This document shows positions 31,692 to 40,405 of a stretch of DNA of 64,000 nt, in pieces (position 1 is the first letter of the stretch; each line of letters begins with the position of its first letter). Location: the NCBI RefSeq assembly GCF_022539405.1, contig NZ_CP054394.1, positions 746,501 through 810,500 on the forward strand, in the 5' to 3' direction. The notes beneath the pieces are model-generated. The model had not been told where the DNA came from, searched no databases, and saw only the letters and a program-made list of their open reading frames with translations. A program made the translations under genes and the position numbers. Origin of the DNA: Natranaerofaba carboxydovora. Lineage in GTDB: Bacteria > Bacillota > Natranaerobiia > Natranaerobiales > Natranaerofabaceae.

Positions 31692-32684
31692 ATGAAGCAA
31701 TTTGAAGATGAGTATGGACGTAATATTGACTATTTGAGGGTTTCTATAACGGATAGGTGCAATCTTCGCTGTGTGTACTGTATGCCAGCAGATGGTATCG
31801 AAAAATTGGAATGCGATGAGCTTTTAAATTACGAAGAACTATATGATATTATCGGGGCTGGTGCTGATCTGGGCCTTAAAAAAATACGCTTTACAGGTGG
31901 AGAACCCTTAGTGCGAAAAGGATTTGTAAATCTTGTGAAAAAAGTAAATGAAATAGAATCAATAAATGATATTGCAATTACAACAAATGGTATATTACTC
32001 GACAAATATGCTAGAGAACTAAAAGATGCTGGACTAAATAGGGTAAATATTAGTTTAGATACTTTGAATAGAGAAAAATTTGAAAAGGTAACCCGTGGTG
32101 GAAATTTGGACAAAGTATTCGATGGAATAAAAGCTGCTAAAGAGGTGGGTTTGTGGCCTGTAAAGATAAATGTCGTAGTTATGAAAGATTTTAATTATGA
32201 AGAAATATTGGACTTTGTTAAATACAGCCATGAAGAAGAGTTAGAGATAAGATTTATCGAGTACATGCCTATTGGTGAGGGTAAAGATTGGAAAAAAAGT
32301 TATGTTTCTATATCTGAATTAAAAAAACACTGTAGTTCTTTTGGAGAACTTTTAGAAACTAGTTCTACAAATGGTAATGGACCTGCAAAATACTATCGTT
32401 TTGAGAACAGTAATGGAAAAATAGGGTTTATTTCCCCTGTGAGCAAGCATTTTTGTGACTCATGTAACAGACTGAGGCTTACATCTGATGGCAAAATTAA
32501 AAATTGCCTTTTTTCTGAAGGGGAATTAGACTTAAGAAAAGCTGTTAAATCTAAAGAAGAGATAAAGAATGTTTTTATGAAAGCTGTTCAGGATAAGCCA
32601 TTAAAACATCAAATAAATGTAAGTTCAGATTCAAATGATAAAATAAGGAAACAAAAAAGAAATATGATGCAGATAGGTGGATAA
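31692..32684 (+). CDS. moaA: GTP 3',8-cyclase MoaA
   Basis: Radical SAM enzyme for the first step of molybdopterin synthesis. A 330-residue protein with YLRVSITDRCNLRCVYCMPA (Cx3Cx2C cluster), FTGGEPLVRKGF, the GTP-binding C-terminal cluster FCDSCNRLRLTSDGKIKNCL and the conserved Gly-Gly tail (MMQIGG) needed for activity. It is controlled by the Moco riboswitch. moaC, moaD and moaE are not in the window. Confidence 0.97.
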   Translation: MKQFEDEYGRNIDYLRVSITDRCNLRCVYCMPADGIEKLECDELLNYEELYDIIGAGADLGLKKIRFTGGEPLVRKGFVNLVKKVNEIESINDIAITTNGILLDKYARELKDAGLNRVNISLDTLNREKFEKVTRGGNLDKVFDGIKAAKEVGLWPVKINVVVMKDFNYEEILDFVKYSHEEELEIRFIEYMPIGEGKDWKKSYVSISELKKHCSSFGELLETSSTNGNGPAKYYRFENSNGKIGFISPVSKHFCDSCNRLRLTSDGKIKNCLFSEGELDLRKAVKSKEEIKNVFMKAVQDKPLKHQINVSSDSNDKIRKQKRNMMQIGG

Positions 32685-32696
32685 GGAGGGTTTAAT

Positions 32697-33158
32697 TTGA
32701 CTAAAGAAGGAATTGTGGAAGCAGTATGTATTAGTGATAAAAAAGGAGTTAGAAAAGACAAAACTGAAAAAGGTGAGCTGCTTGAGAACTTTGGGTTAAA
32801 AGACGATGCTCACGGTGGAGATTGGCACAGGCAGGTTAGTTTATTAGCCATTGAAAGTATTAAAAAAATGCAGGACTTAGGTCTTGAAGTTGACTGTGGT
32901 GATTTTGGAGAAAATATAGTTACTAAAGGTGTTTCTTTGACTGAAATCCCTTTGGAAAGTAAAATTTTTGTTGGTGATGAAATTGTTTTGAAAGTGACTC
33001 AAATAGGGAAAGAGTGTCATGATAGGTGTGCTATTTACTATCAGGCAGGAGATTGTATAATGCCAAGAGAGGGGATCTTTGCGGAAGTCATAGAGGGCGG
33101 TACAGTTAAAAAAGGAGACCCTCTAAAAGTGGAAAGAAATGAACAATCGGGGGAGTGA
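32697..33158 (+). CDS. MOSC-domain protein
   Basis: A 153-residue single MOSC domain, related to the C-terminal domain of Moco sulfurase and to YiiM. Seen: LLENFGLKDDAHGGDWHRQV, GDFGENIVTKGVSLTEIPLE and VTQIGKECHDRCAIYYQAGD, where the Cys is the candidate sulfur carrier. It probably moves sulfur or binds the cofactor during Moco maturation. TTG start, AAGGAGGG upstream, 12 bases after moaA. Confidence 0.9.
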   Translation: MTKEGIVEAVCISDKKGVRKDKTEKGELLENFGLKDDAHGGDWHRQVSLLAIESIKKMQDLGLEVDCGDFGENIVTKGVSLTEIPLESKIFVGDEIVLKVTQIGKECHDRCAIYYQAGDCIMPREGIFAEVIEGGTVKKGDPLKVERNEQSGE

Positions 33159-33166
33159 AATAAATT

Positions 33167-34198
33167 ATGAAAAAGGTACCTGTAAAAGAAGCTATAGGTA
33201 ATGTATTAGCCCATGACTTAACAAAAATTGAGCCTGGGAAATTTAAAGGTGCCAGATTTAAAAAGGGTCATAAGATCACGTCTGAAGACGTAGATGAGTT
33301 ACTGAAAATGGGTAAAGAAAATATATTTATATATCATCTAGAAGATGGCAAACTTCATGAAGATGATGGTGCTCTAAATCTTTCAAATATTCTTAAAGGA
33401 GAAAATGATAATATAGATGCTTCTTCTCCATCAGAGGGTAAAATTACACTCACATCAAAAAAGAAAGGTTTGTTAAAGGTTGATAAAGAAAGGTTAAAGG
33501 AACTTAATAGCAAGCCTGGAATAATTGCTGTTACCTGTTATAACAATCAGCCTGTAGAAAAAGATGATATAATCGCACAGACCAAAATCGTTCCTCTTGT
33601 TATAGATGAGACAGAAATTATGTCTATCAAAAAAGAAGTGTTTAGAGAGAAGAAGGCGCCTTTGTTAGATGTATTATCCTATGATGAATTATCAGTTTCG
33701 TTGATTGTTACAGGCAGTGAAGTATATCACGGAAGAATTAAAGACAGTTTTTCCCCGGTGGTAAAAGACAAAATTGAAAAATACGATTCAAGGGTATCGG
33801 AGAAGATATACCTTCCTGATGACAAGGACCAAATCAAAGAAACAGTAACAACACAAGCCAATAAGCATGATATGGTAGTGGTTACGGGGGGGATGTCTGT
33901 TGACCCGGATGATGTGACTCCTACGGCTATAAAAGAAACTGGAGCAGAAGTAATCACTTATGGAGCCCCATTATTTCCAGGAAGCATGTTAATGCTGGCT
34001 TATCTTGGGGATGTTCCTATAGTTGGTTTGCCTGGTTGTGTGATGTATGCAGCGACAACGACTTTTGATGTGTTTTTGCCCCGGATTTTGGCGAGGGAAA
34101 AAATTAAACCGGAGGAAATATCCACAATGGGATATGGAGGACTATGTTTTAAATGTGAGGTTTGTGCTTTTCCTAGATGTGGTTTTGGACAGGGATAG
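33167..34198 (+). CDS. MoeA/MogA-like molybdopterin-binding protein with Cys-rich tail
   Basis: A 343-residue protein with a MoCF_biosynth domain at about 180-300: LIVTGSEVYHGRIKDSFSPV, VVVTGGMSVDPDDVTPTAIK and GAPLFPGSMLMLAYLGDVPI. It ends in a cysteine-rich tail (CFKCEVCAFPRCGFG) typical of this subgroup in anaerobic Bacillota and archaea. Related to MoeA/MogA, so it handles molybdopterin-AMP or metal insertion, but it is not the main MoeA, which follows. 8 bases after the MOSC gene. Confidence 0.88.
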   Translation: MKKVPVKEAIGNVLAHDLTKIEPGKFKGARFKKGHKITSEDVDELLKMGKENIFIYHLEDGKLHEDDGALNLSNILKGENDNIDASSPSEGKITLTSKKKGLLKVDKERLKELNSKPGIIAVTCYNNQPVEKDDIIAQTKIVPLVIDETEIMSIKKEVFREKKAPLLDVLSYDELSVSLIVTGSEVYHGRIKDSFSPVVKDKIEKYDSRVSEKIYLPDDKDQIKETVTTQANKHDMVVVTGGMSVDPDDVTPTAIKETGAEVITYGAPLFPGSMLMLAYLGDVPIVGLPGCVMYAATTTFDVFLPRILAREKIKPEEISTMGYGGLCFKCEVCAFPRCGFGQG

Positions 34199-34281
34199 AT
34201 TTAGTTGGACAAAGATGAAGATAAATTAAATAGAAGTTTTTTAGTATAAGTTAAAGTTAAAAAGAAAGAGGGGTAAAAATA

Positions 34282-35538
34282 ATGATAGACCCAATAGAGG
34301 CATATTTTAAAACAATGGAACTTGTAAGTAATTATATTAGCACCCAAAAAGTTCCAATAGAAGAAGCAGTTGATTATACTCTGGCTAATGATTTGATAGC
34401 TAAAGAAAACATCCCTTCTTTTGAGCGCTCGCCTTATGATGGTTATGCCTTCAGGGCAGAAGAAACAAAAAATGCAAGTAAGGACTCTCCTGTGATCTTT
34501 GATATAATTATGACTTTACCTGCGGGTTGTAAACCTGAAAAGATAACAGGGGGAAAAAAAGCTGTGAAAATTATGACTGGCGCTGCATTGCCTGAAGGAT
34601 ATGATTGTGTAATACCTTTTGAGAAGGTAAAAGTAGAAGAAGACAAAGTTTACCTTTATAATGTTCTAGAGTCAGGGGAAAACGTTGTTCCCTGTGGAGA
34701 GGACATTGAGGCAGGGGAGTTTTTATTTCCTGCTGGAAAGCTTCTTTCTTCTAGGGATATAGGAGTTATATCTTCACTTGGTTATAGTAATATAGAAGTA
34801 ATAAAACCTCCGAAAATAGGAATAATTGTAACTGGTAATGAATTAGTTGAGTTAGACGAGTCTTTGCAAAAAGGCGAAATAAGAAATAGTAATAGATACT
34901 TGCTTACTACTTCATTGAAGGAGTTAAATATTGAGAATATTAAATATTATGGGATAGTTGAAGATACAAAAGAAAACCTCAAAGAAGTATTTACTAAAGC
35001 TATTGAAGAAGTAGATATGTTACTTACCACTGGAGGAGTGTCCGTTGGTGAATACGATTTAATTCCGGAGGTTTTAGAGGAACTAGGTGCTAATAGAATT
35101 TTTTGGAAAATAAATGCAAGACCGGGTACTCCGCTACATGTGGCTGAATTTAATAAGACTCCTGTTTTTTCTCTTTCTGGAAATCCTGCGGCTTTATATG
35201 CTTCATACAAAATATACGTAGAAAGAGCTATTTTAAAAATGCTTGGATTAATTGAAGGTAAAGATTTTTATGAGAATGCTGTTAAAGGCTTTTTGGGGGG
35301 GAAAATTGCTAAAAAGAGTGTGAATCAGTGGAGATTTTTACGAGCAAGGGGTTATATTGAAGAAGGCAAATTTTGGTGTTATGAAACTAAAAAAGAAAAG
35401 CCAGGCATTATTTCTTCTCTTGCTATTTCTAATGGATTTATATTATTAAAACCGGGTTATCAGGATTTAAGTCATGGTGATTTAGTATATTTTATACCAT
35501 TTGATAATGATTCTGGTGCAAAAAGCTTATTCACATAA
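34282..35538 (+). CDS. moeA: Molybdopterin molybdotransferase MoeA
   Basis: Inserts molybdate into adenylated molybdopterin. A 418-residue protein with PSFERSPYDGYAFRAEET, KIMTGAALPEGYDCVIPFEK, TGNELVELD, LTTGGVSVGEYDLIPEVLEE and the late VFSLSGNPAALYAS block. The last residues (DSGAKSLFT, stop) are encoded by a repeat end at 35510-35535, so the natural C-terminus may have been replaced. RBS GAGGGG. Confidence 0.94.
   Translation: MIDPIEAYFKTMELVSNYISTQKVPIEEAVDYTLANDLIAKENIPSFERSPYDGYAFRAEETKNASKDSPVIFDIIMTLPAGCKPEKITGGKKAVKIMTGAALPEGYDCVIPFEKVKVEEDKVYLYNVLESGENVVPCGEDIEAGEFLFPAGKLLSSRDIGVISSLGYSNIEVIKPPKIGIIVTGNELVELDESLQKGEIRNSNRYLLTTSLKELNIENIKYYGIVEDTKENLKEVFTKAIEEVDMLLTTGGVSVGEYDLIPEVLEELGANRIFWKINARPGTPLHVAEFNKTPVFSLSGNPAALYASYKIYVERAILKMLGLIEGKDFYENAVKGFLGGKIAKKSVNQWRFLRARGYIEEGKFWCYETKKEKPGIISSLAISNGFILLKPGYQDLSHGDLVYFIPFDNDSGAKSLFT
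35510..35536 (+). repeat. Left end of the inverted-repeat element inside the moeA 3' end
   Basis: TGATTCTGGTGCAAAAAGCT then TATTCACA matches the left end of the element at 37744. It is translated as the last residues of MoeA. A long hairpin follows at 35537. Confidence 0.85.
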
Positions 35539-35622
35539 TCACCTGCCTGCTACCAACATATCGTCGCAAGAATTTGCTAAAAAACCCGCAAATTAAAAGC
35601 TTATAGCAGGCAGGTGATTTTT
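35537..35622 (+). terminator. Long hairpin after moeA
   Basis: A 15-bp stem AATCACCTGCCTGCT (35537-35551) / AGCAGGCAGGTGATT (35605-35619) with a 53-base loop and a short T run. The MoeA stop codon overlaps its 5' foot. It may be a terminator or a relic of the repeat element. Confidence 0.65.
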
Positions 35623-35660
35623 GCAAAATTTTAAAACTTTTAAATTAGGGGGAATTGTTA

Positions 35661-36149
35661 ATGGTACCAGTAGTTTCTATAGTAGGAAAATCTAAGTCTG
35701 GTAAGACTACCTTGGTGTGTAAGATTATATCAGAACTAAAAGATAGAGGTTATAAAGTAGCAACGATAAAACATGATACGCACGGTTTTGATATTGACAA
35801 ACCTGGGAAAGATACATGGAAGCATGGAGAAGCAGGCTCCTCAACTGTAGTTATTTCATCACCGTCAAAGATAGCAATGATTCAGCAGTTAGAAGAAGAA
35901 AAAAAGCTTGATGAAATTATTGAAAAGATTGAGAATGCAGATATTATATTAACTGAAGGTTATAAAAGGGAGAATAAACCCAAAATTGAAGTTGTTAGGT
36001 CAGAAAGAAGTAATGAAACACTGTGCGATGAGAGTGAAGCGATAGCAATAGCAACTGATATTGAAGATTTTTCTTTTGGAGATGTTCCTGTTTTTGACTG
36101 GAATGATAGTAAGGGGATTGCCAATTTGCTAGTTGATAAATATTTGTAA
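35661..36149 (+). CDS. mobB: Molybdopterin-guanine dinucleotide biosynthesis adapter MobB
   Basis: A 162-residue P-loop GTPase-like partner of MobA. It has VVSIVGKSKSGKTTLVCKII (Walker A), VATIKHDTHGFDIDKPGKDT and ADIILTEGYKRENKPKIEVV. The ATG at 35661 lies 7 bases after AGGGGGAA; a TTG at 35655 would add two residues. Last gene of the Moco set. Confidence 0.94.
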   Translation: MVPVVSIVGKSKSGKTTLVCKIISELKDRGYKVATIKHDTHGFDIDKPGKDTWKHGEAGSSTVVISSPSKIAMIQQLEEEKKLDEIIEKIENADIILTEGYKRENKPKIEVVRSERSNETLCDESEAIAIATDIEDFSFGDVPVFDWNDSKGIANLLVDKYL

Positions 36150-36393
36150 TTTAGTTAATCAATTTACTTGTGAAAACAAAAACAATATTTGTATTTTTTG
36201 TATAAAACCAAAACATTTGTTAAAGAAGTGTGAAATAATTAATTTGTTGAAGGAAAAGAAACTAATAATAAAGAAACACTTCCGGCAGAGTCATAATAAA
36301 ACACTTAATAAACACTTAGTAAAATTATTGTAAATTCATAGTGTCTATAATAAGGTAGTTGTAGCCTAAAATTAAAAAGCGAGGGATATACTG

Positions 36394-37743
36394 TTGACAG
36401 AAGAGCTTAAACAAAAATCGTTAAAAGATAAGCTTTGGAGACTTATCTGTTCAATGAAAGTTGGCATTATATTATTAATAATAGTTGCAGGCTTATCAAT
36501 CATAGGCTCATTAATTCCTCAAAATGCTGAAGAAAGCCTATATTTCAGGGAATATGGTGATGCCTTTGCTAGGCTAATCCTTGCAACAGGTATGGACAAT
36601 GTTTTTGAAACTTGGTGGTATTTGCTATTTGGAGGATTATTAAGTCTTAACTTATTGGCCTGTAGTATTAATAGGTTCCCCGGGATTTATAGAAGTGTTT
36701 TCAACCCCAAGAAAAAAATGACCGAAAAAGGAATAAAAAATCTCAAAAACAGTAAAGAGATTACTATATCTTCTGGTCATGAAGATGCCTTTGACAAAGT
36801 TAAAGACGTGCTGCAAAAAGAGGGTTACAAAACAGAAACTCCTGGAAATGGTATATTTGCAAGTAAGGGTAGGTTTGGTTATTTTGGGTCTTTTATTACC
36901 CATATAAGTTTTTTGGTTATTGTATTAGGGTTTATGTATGGGAATATGACAGGTTTTGATAGCCATATTGGTGGGGTTCCGGGTGATACTGTAAGTATGG
37001 ACTATGCTGACTTTGATCTAAGAATTGATGATTTTCGGATTGATTATCGGGATGATTACTCTGTTAATCAATATTACAGTGACCTAACTGTCGTAGAAAA
37101 TGATGAAGAAACCAGTAGCGAAACCATTTATGTCAATAGACCTTTAAGGCAGGATGGTTTAAGCTTTTATCAGTCAAGTTATGGCTGGCAGGGTAGTCTT
37201 AAGATTGAAGACGAAGAGAGCTTTTTCCTAGATACAATAGACATTATTGAAGGCAGACATTATCATTATCGCTTTGAGAATTTGACTGTCCACTTCGAAG
37301 CTTTTTACCCGGACTTTGCATATGATCAAGATGGTCATCCAGTAAATAGGTCTCCTCATCCAAATAACCCCAGGTTTATATGGTATTTATTAGATGAGCA
37401 TGGTGAGGTTGTGGATATGATTATCTCAGAAAAAGGTGAAACATATGAATATGATGGCATAGAGTTTGCATTTACAGACTATGATCAATATACAGTGTTG
37501 AGAGTTGTAAGAGATCCGAGTGTCCCTATATTCTTTTTTGGCTCGGTTCTGATGATGCTTGGCTTAGCTCTATCATTTTTGTTCTTCCCAAGAAGAATTT
37601 GGGCATTAGTAGAGCCTGTGGAAACTGGTAAAAGTAAATTAATTATAGGCGGACAGAGCTTTAAGAGTAAAGCCAAGTTTGAGGAAGATTTTAACGAGTT
37701 AATAACTGAAATTGATGAAAATACGAGTAGTAAACCGAAATAA
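36394..37743 (+). CDS. resB: ResB/Ccs1-type cytochrome c biogenesis protein
   Basis: Part of the System II heme-attachment complex with ResC/CcsA. A 449-residue protein with an N-terminal helix (MKVGIILLIIVAGLSIIGSL), helices near 68-88 and 165-190, a large outside domain (about 190-370) and a final helix (PIFFFGSVLMMLGLALSFLF). Seen: PQNAEESLYFREYG, NLLACSINRFPG, FYQSSYGWQG. TTG start with GAGGGATA upstream. Its stop codon touches the full repeat element at 37744; ResC lies just beyond it. Confidence 0.92.
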   Translation: MTEELKQKSLKDKLWRLICSMKVGIILLIIVAGLSIIGSLIPQNAEESLYFREYGDAFARLILATGMDNVFETWWYLLFGGLLSLNLLACSINRFPGIYRSVFNPKKKMTEKGIKNLKNSKEITISSGHEDAFDKVKDVLQKEGYKTETPGNGIFASKGRFGYFGSFITHISFLVIVLGFMYGNMTGFDSHIGGVPGDTVSMDYADFDLRIDDFRIDYRDDYSVNQYYSDLTVVENDEETSSETIYVNRPLRQDGLSFYQSSYGWQGSLKIEDEESFFLDTIDIIEGRHYHYRFENLTVHFEAFYPDFAYDQDGHPVNRSPHPNNPRFIWYLLDEHGEVVDMIISEKGETYEYDGIEFAFTDYDQYTVLRVVRDPSVPIFFFGSVLMMLGLALSFLFFPRRIWALVEPVETGKSKLIIGGQSFKSKAKFEEDFNELITEIDENTSSKPK

Positions 37744-37966
37744 TGATTCTGGTGCAAAAAGTCTATTCACAAAAGTAAAGTGTTTTTAATTGATACATCT
37801 AAGATTCGTCAGCAGTCGAAATAAGGCTTCCTAATTAAAGAACTCATCCTGAGTTCAATTAGCTAATGACCTCCTGTCATTAGGCCTTATTTCTCCTGTT
37901 TTCTTATCAAGATGTATCACAATTAAAAACAAAAATTTGTTCATATGACTTTTTGCACCAGAATCA
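37744..37966 (+). mobile_element. Full-length MITE-like element with structured core
   Basis: A 223-bp element bounded by perfect 20-bp terminal inverted repeats TGATTCTGGTGCAAAAAGTC; weaker inverted similarity continues for about 55 bp (to ATACATCT). It is flanked by AATAA on both sides (37739-37743, 37967-37971), a possible target duplication in AT-rich DNA. The core holds nested inverted repeats: GAAATAAGGC/GCCTTATTTC, CTAATT/AATTAG around GAACTCA-TCC-TGAGTTC, and CTAATGAC/GTCATTAG. It encodes no protein. Solo ends and a deletion derivative occur elsewhere in the window. Confidence 0.85.
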
Positions 37967-38032
37967 AATAATAGGTTTTTTAAAAGTTGTAAATTTAAAT
38001 AAAATTAATCAAAATTTACGAGGGGTGATTGA

Positions 38033-38878
38033 ATGGATTTGTTTGCTTTAGAAGAACTGAGTTTTTATTTAGCTTTTGGTAGTTATGTTTTAGCTACTAT
38101 AATGTATATAAGTTATCTATTTACGTCAAAGGGTCAGATTGGCAGAATTGCCACAGTTTTAGCGGTAGTTGGCCTGGGTGTTCATACCTTATCCCTCGTC
38201 GCAAGAACTATTAATGGAGGTAGGCTGCCCTTAAACGGACTGTATGACTATGCCACTGCCTTTGTATGGGGAACTATCTTATGCTATTTAATTTTTGAGA
38301 AATGGCTGAACTTTAAATATAGAGGGATGGGAGCCTTTGTTTTGCCAATTGCGATTGTAATAATGGGTTTTGCTACTACTTTTTCAAATGATATTGGTAA
38401 TCTTATGCCGGCATTACAAAGTAACTGGATGACACTTCACGTTGCCACCTATATTTTTGCTTACGGTGCATTAGCAGTGTCATGTGGATTATCAATATTG
38501 TATATATTGAAGAATCGGCATATAAAAAAGAATCCAGATAATCCTCACAGTATTTTTCATAAGCATTTTCCGGAACTAAAAAAAATAGATGAAATTAATT
38601 ATAGAGCTGTTGCAATTGGTTTCTTATTTTTGACGCTGGGTCTTCTTTCAGGGGCTATTTGGGCTGAGCAGGCCTGGGGTAGATACTGGGGCTGGGACCC
38701 TAAAGAGACATGGTCTCTGATTACCTGGATAGTATACGCACTATTTTTACACACCAGGTTTACTCGCGGCTGGAGAGGGAATAAAACCGCCTTTCTTGCT
38801 ATAATTGGGTTTGGATGTATCCTTTTTACGTGGTTAGGCGTGAATATGTTTATTTCAAGTATTCATAGTTATGCTTAA
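38033..38878 (+). CDS. resC: CcsA/ResC-type cytochrome c biogenesis protein
   Basis: Heme-handling membrane subunit of System II. A 281-residue protein with about eight helices and the heme-binding WWD block AWGRYWGWDPKETWSLITWI. Conserved histidines lie in WMTLHVATYIFAYG and ALFLHTRFTRGWRG. With ResB, CcdA and the ResA-like protein the window contains a complete System II set, so the organism makes c-type cytochromes. Confidence 0.95.
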   Translation: MDLFALEELSFYLAFGSYVLATIMYISYLFTSKGQIGRIATVLAVVGLGVHTLSLVARTINGGRLPLNGLYDYATAFVWGTILCYLIFEKWLNFKYRGMGAFVLPIAIVIMGFATTFSNDIGNLMPALQSNWMTLHVATYIFAYGALAVSCGLSILYILKNRHIKKNPDNPHSIFHKHFPELKKIDEINYRAVAIGFLFLTLGLLSGAIWAEQAWGRYWGWDPKETWSLITWIVYALFLHTRFTRGWRGNKTAFLAIIGFGCILFTWLGVNMFISSIHSYA

Positions 38879-38918
38879 TGTTAAAACAGCAATGTTAAAA
38901 CAGCAATGTTAAAACAGC
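38877..38918 (+). repeat. Three tandem copies of a 14-base unit
   Basis: AATGTTAAAACAGC repeated three times without change between resC and hemA. It overlaps the last base or two of the resC stop codon and ends 14 bases before hemA. Confidence 0.95.
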
Positions 38919-38932
38919 AAGGGAGTGATTAG

Positions 38933-40291
38933 GTGGAAGACATTATACTTTTGGGCCTAAACCATAAGACAGCAGACGTTGAAGTAAGGGAAAAACTTGC
39001 ATTGACCCCTGATAAAGCTAAAGAATTTATAAATTTAATGATAAAACAGGGTATAGTAACAGAAGGGTCAATAATGTCTACATGTAATAGGACAGAAATA
39101 TATGCCATGGTAGAAGAATTTTATGCCGGAAAAGAGTTGCTGGTTAAGTTATTAAGTGAGTTTTGTGATGTAAAATCAGAAGAATTTGAACCTCATTTGT
39201 ATACAATGGAAAATCAAAAAGCGGTTTATCATTTGTTTCAAGTTGCTTCAGGACTTGATTCTATGATACTTGGAGAAACACAAATACTAGGCCAAGTCAG
39301 AGAAGCTTATAAAATGTCGGATGAATGTGGTGGGGTTGGTTCATGTTTTCATGGGCTTTTCCAGCATGCTCTATCCGCAGGCAAAAGAGTTCACTCGGAA
39401 ACTCAAATTAATGATAATGCTGCTTCTGTAAGTTATGCAGCAGTAGAACTTGCAAGAGATATATTTGGGACTCTTGAAAACAAAACAGTGTTGTTGATTG
39501 GTGCAGGCAAAATGAGCGAACTTACTGCAAAGCATTTGAACAGTGACGGGGCTAATGTTGTGGTTGTTAACAGGACCATAGAGAGGGCGAAAGAATGTGC
39601 CAAAAAAATTAGAGGGCAGTATGCTCCTTATGAAGAACTTTCTAGCTGGCTTCATAATAGTGATATATTAATAAGTAGTACTGGTGCACCTCATTATGTT
39701 GTAAATAAAAGTGACGTCAAAAAAGCAATGGAAAAAAGAAATAACAAGCCAATGTTTTTAATCGATATTGCAGTTCCACGGGATATTGAACCTGAAATTA
39801 AAGATTTTGATAACGTTCATCTTCATTGTATTGATGATTTGCAAAATGTAGTAGAGTCCAATATGGAAGAGAGAAGAGAAGAAGCAGATAATGCCAGAAT
39901 GATTCTGCACGAAGAAGTAGCAGAGTTTATGGTATGGTATAAGACTAGAGATGTTGTGCCTTTAATATCTGCCCTTAGAAAGAAAGCTGAAGGCATAAGA
40001 ACTAATGAATTAGAGCGCTATGATAAGAAGTTAAAGAATTTGAGTAAAAAAGAAAGAAATGCAGTCGAAGGACTTACAAAGAGTTTGGTTAATAGAATTT
40101 TAAAAGAACCTGTTCTAAGAATTAAAAATTTCGCAGTTGAAGATAAGAGTGATATTTACGGCGCTACACTTGCTCATTTATTTGATTTGGATGAGAGTTT
40201 GGTGCCAAAAAGTGATGAAAACGAACCTATTGAACTTGATAATGAATCAAAAAGTTTCTCAAACAAGCTAGATGAAAACTTGAAAACTTAA
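38933..40291 (+). CDS. hemA: Glutamyl-tRNA reductase
   Basis: Reduces glutamyl-tRNA to glutamate semialdehyde, the entry into C5 tetrapyrrole synthesis. A 452-residue protein with LLGLNHKTADVEVREKLA, the catalytic Cys in MSTCNRTEIYAMVEE, GLDSMILGETQILGQVREAY and the NADPH-binding VLLIGAGKMSELTAKHL. GTG start; GGGAGTGATTAGGTG contains the ribosome site. First gene of the heme operon; a diverged repeat end begins 4 bases after its stop. Confidence 0.95.
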   Translation: MEDIILLGLNHKTADVEVREKLALTPDKAKEFINLMIKQGIVTEGSIMSTCNRTEIYAMVEEFYAGKELLVKLLSEFCDVKSEEFEPHLYTMENQKAVYHLFQVASGLDSMILGETQILGQVREAYKMSDECGGVGSCFHGLFQHALSAGKRVHSETQINDNAASVSYAAVELARDIFGTLENKTVLLIGAGKMSELTAKHLNSDGANVVVVNRTIERAKECAKKIRGQYAPYEELSSWLHNSDILISSTGAPHYVVNKSDVKKAMEKRNNKPMFLIDIAVPRDIEPEIKDFDNVHLHCIDDLQNVVESNMEERREEADNARMILHEEVAEFMVWYKTRDVVPLISALRKKAEGIRTNELERYDKKLKNLSKKERNAVEGLTKSLVNRILKEPVLRIKNFAVEDKSDIYGATLAHLFDLDESLVPKSDENEPIELDNESKSFSNKLDENLKT

Positions 40292-40294
40292 ACT

Positions 40295-40322
40295 TGATTC
40301 TACTGTAAAAAGTCTATTAATT
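40295..40322 (+). repeat. Diverged solo left end of the inverted-repeat element after hemA
   Basis: TGATTCTACTGTAAAAAGTC then TATTAATT; closest to the copy at 24726 (shared ACTGTAAAAAGTCTATT). Confidence 0.7.
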
Positions 40323-40330
40323 AGATTGTA

Positions 40331-40351
40331 TAGGTGACCGAAGGTCACCTA
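40331..40351 (+). repeat. Perfect hairpin between hemA and the precorrin-2 dehydrogenase gene
   Basis: A 9-bp stem TAGGTGACC / GGTCACCTA with a GAA loop. No T run follows; a TATAAT lies at 40363-40368. It could be an operator or an RNA processing or stability hairpin. Confidence 0.6.
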
Positions 40352-40405
40352 AATAATTGAATTATAATGTGATATGAAGAACTAAAACTTTCAGGGGGAA
40401 AATAA

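Noticed and set aside
36133-36333. 66-codon open frame after mobB
   Set aside because: Overlaps the end of mobB, has no ribosome site, is extremely AT-rich with no recognisable domain; treated as non-coding intergenic sequence.
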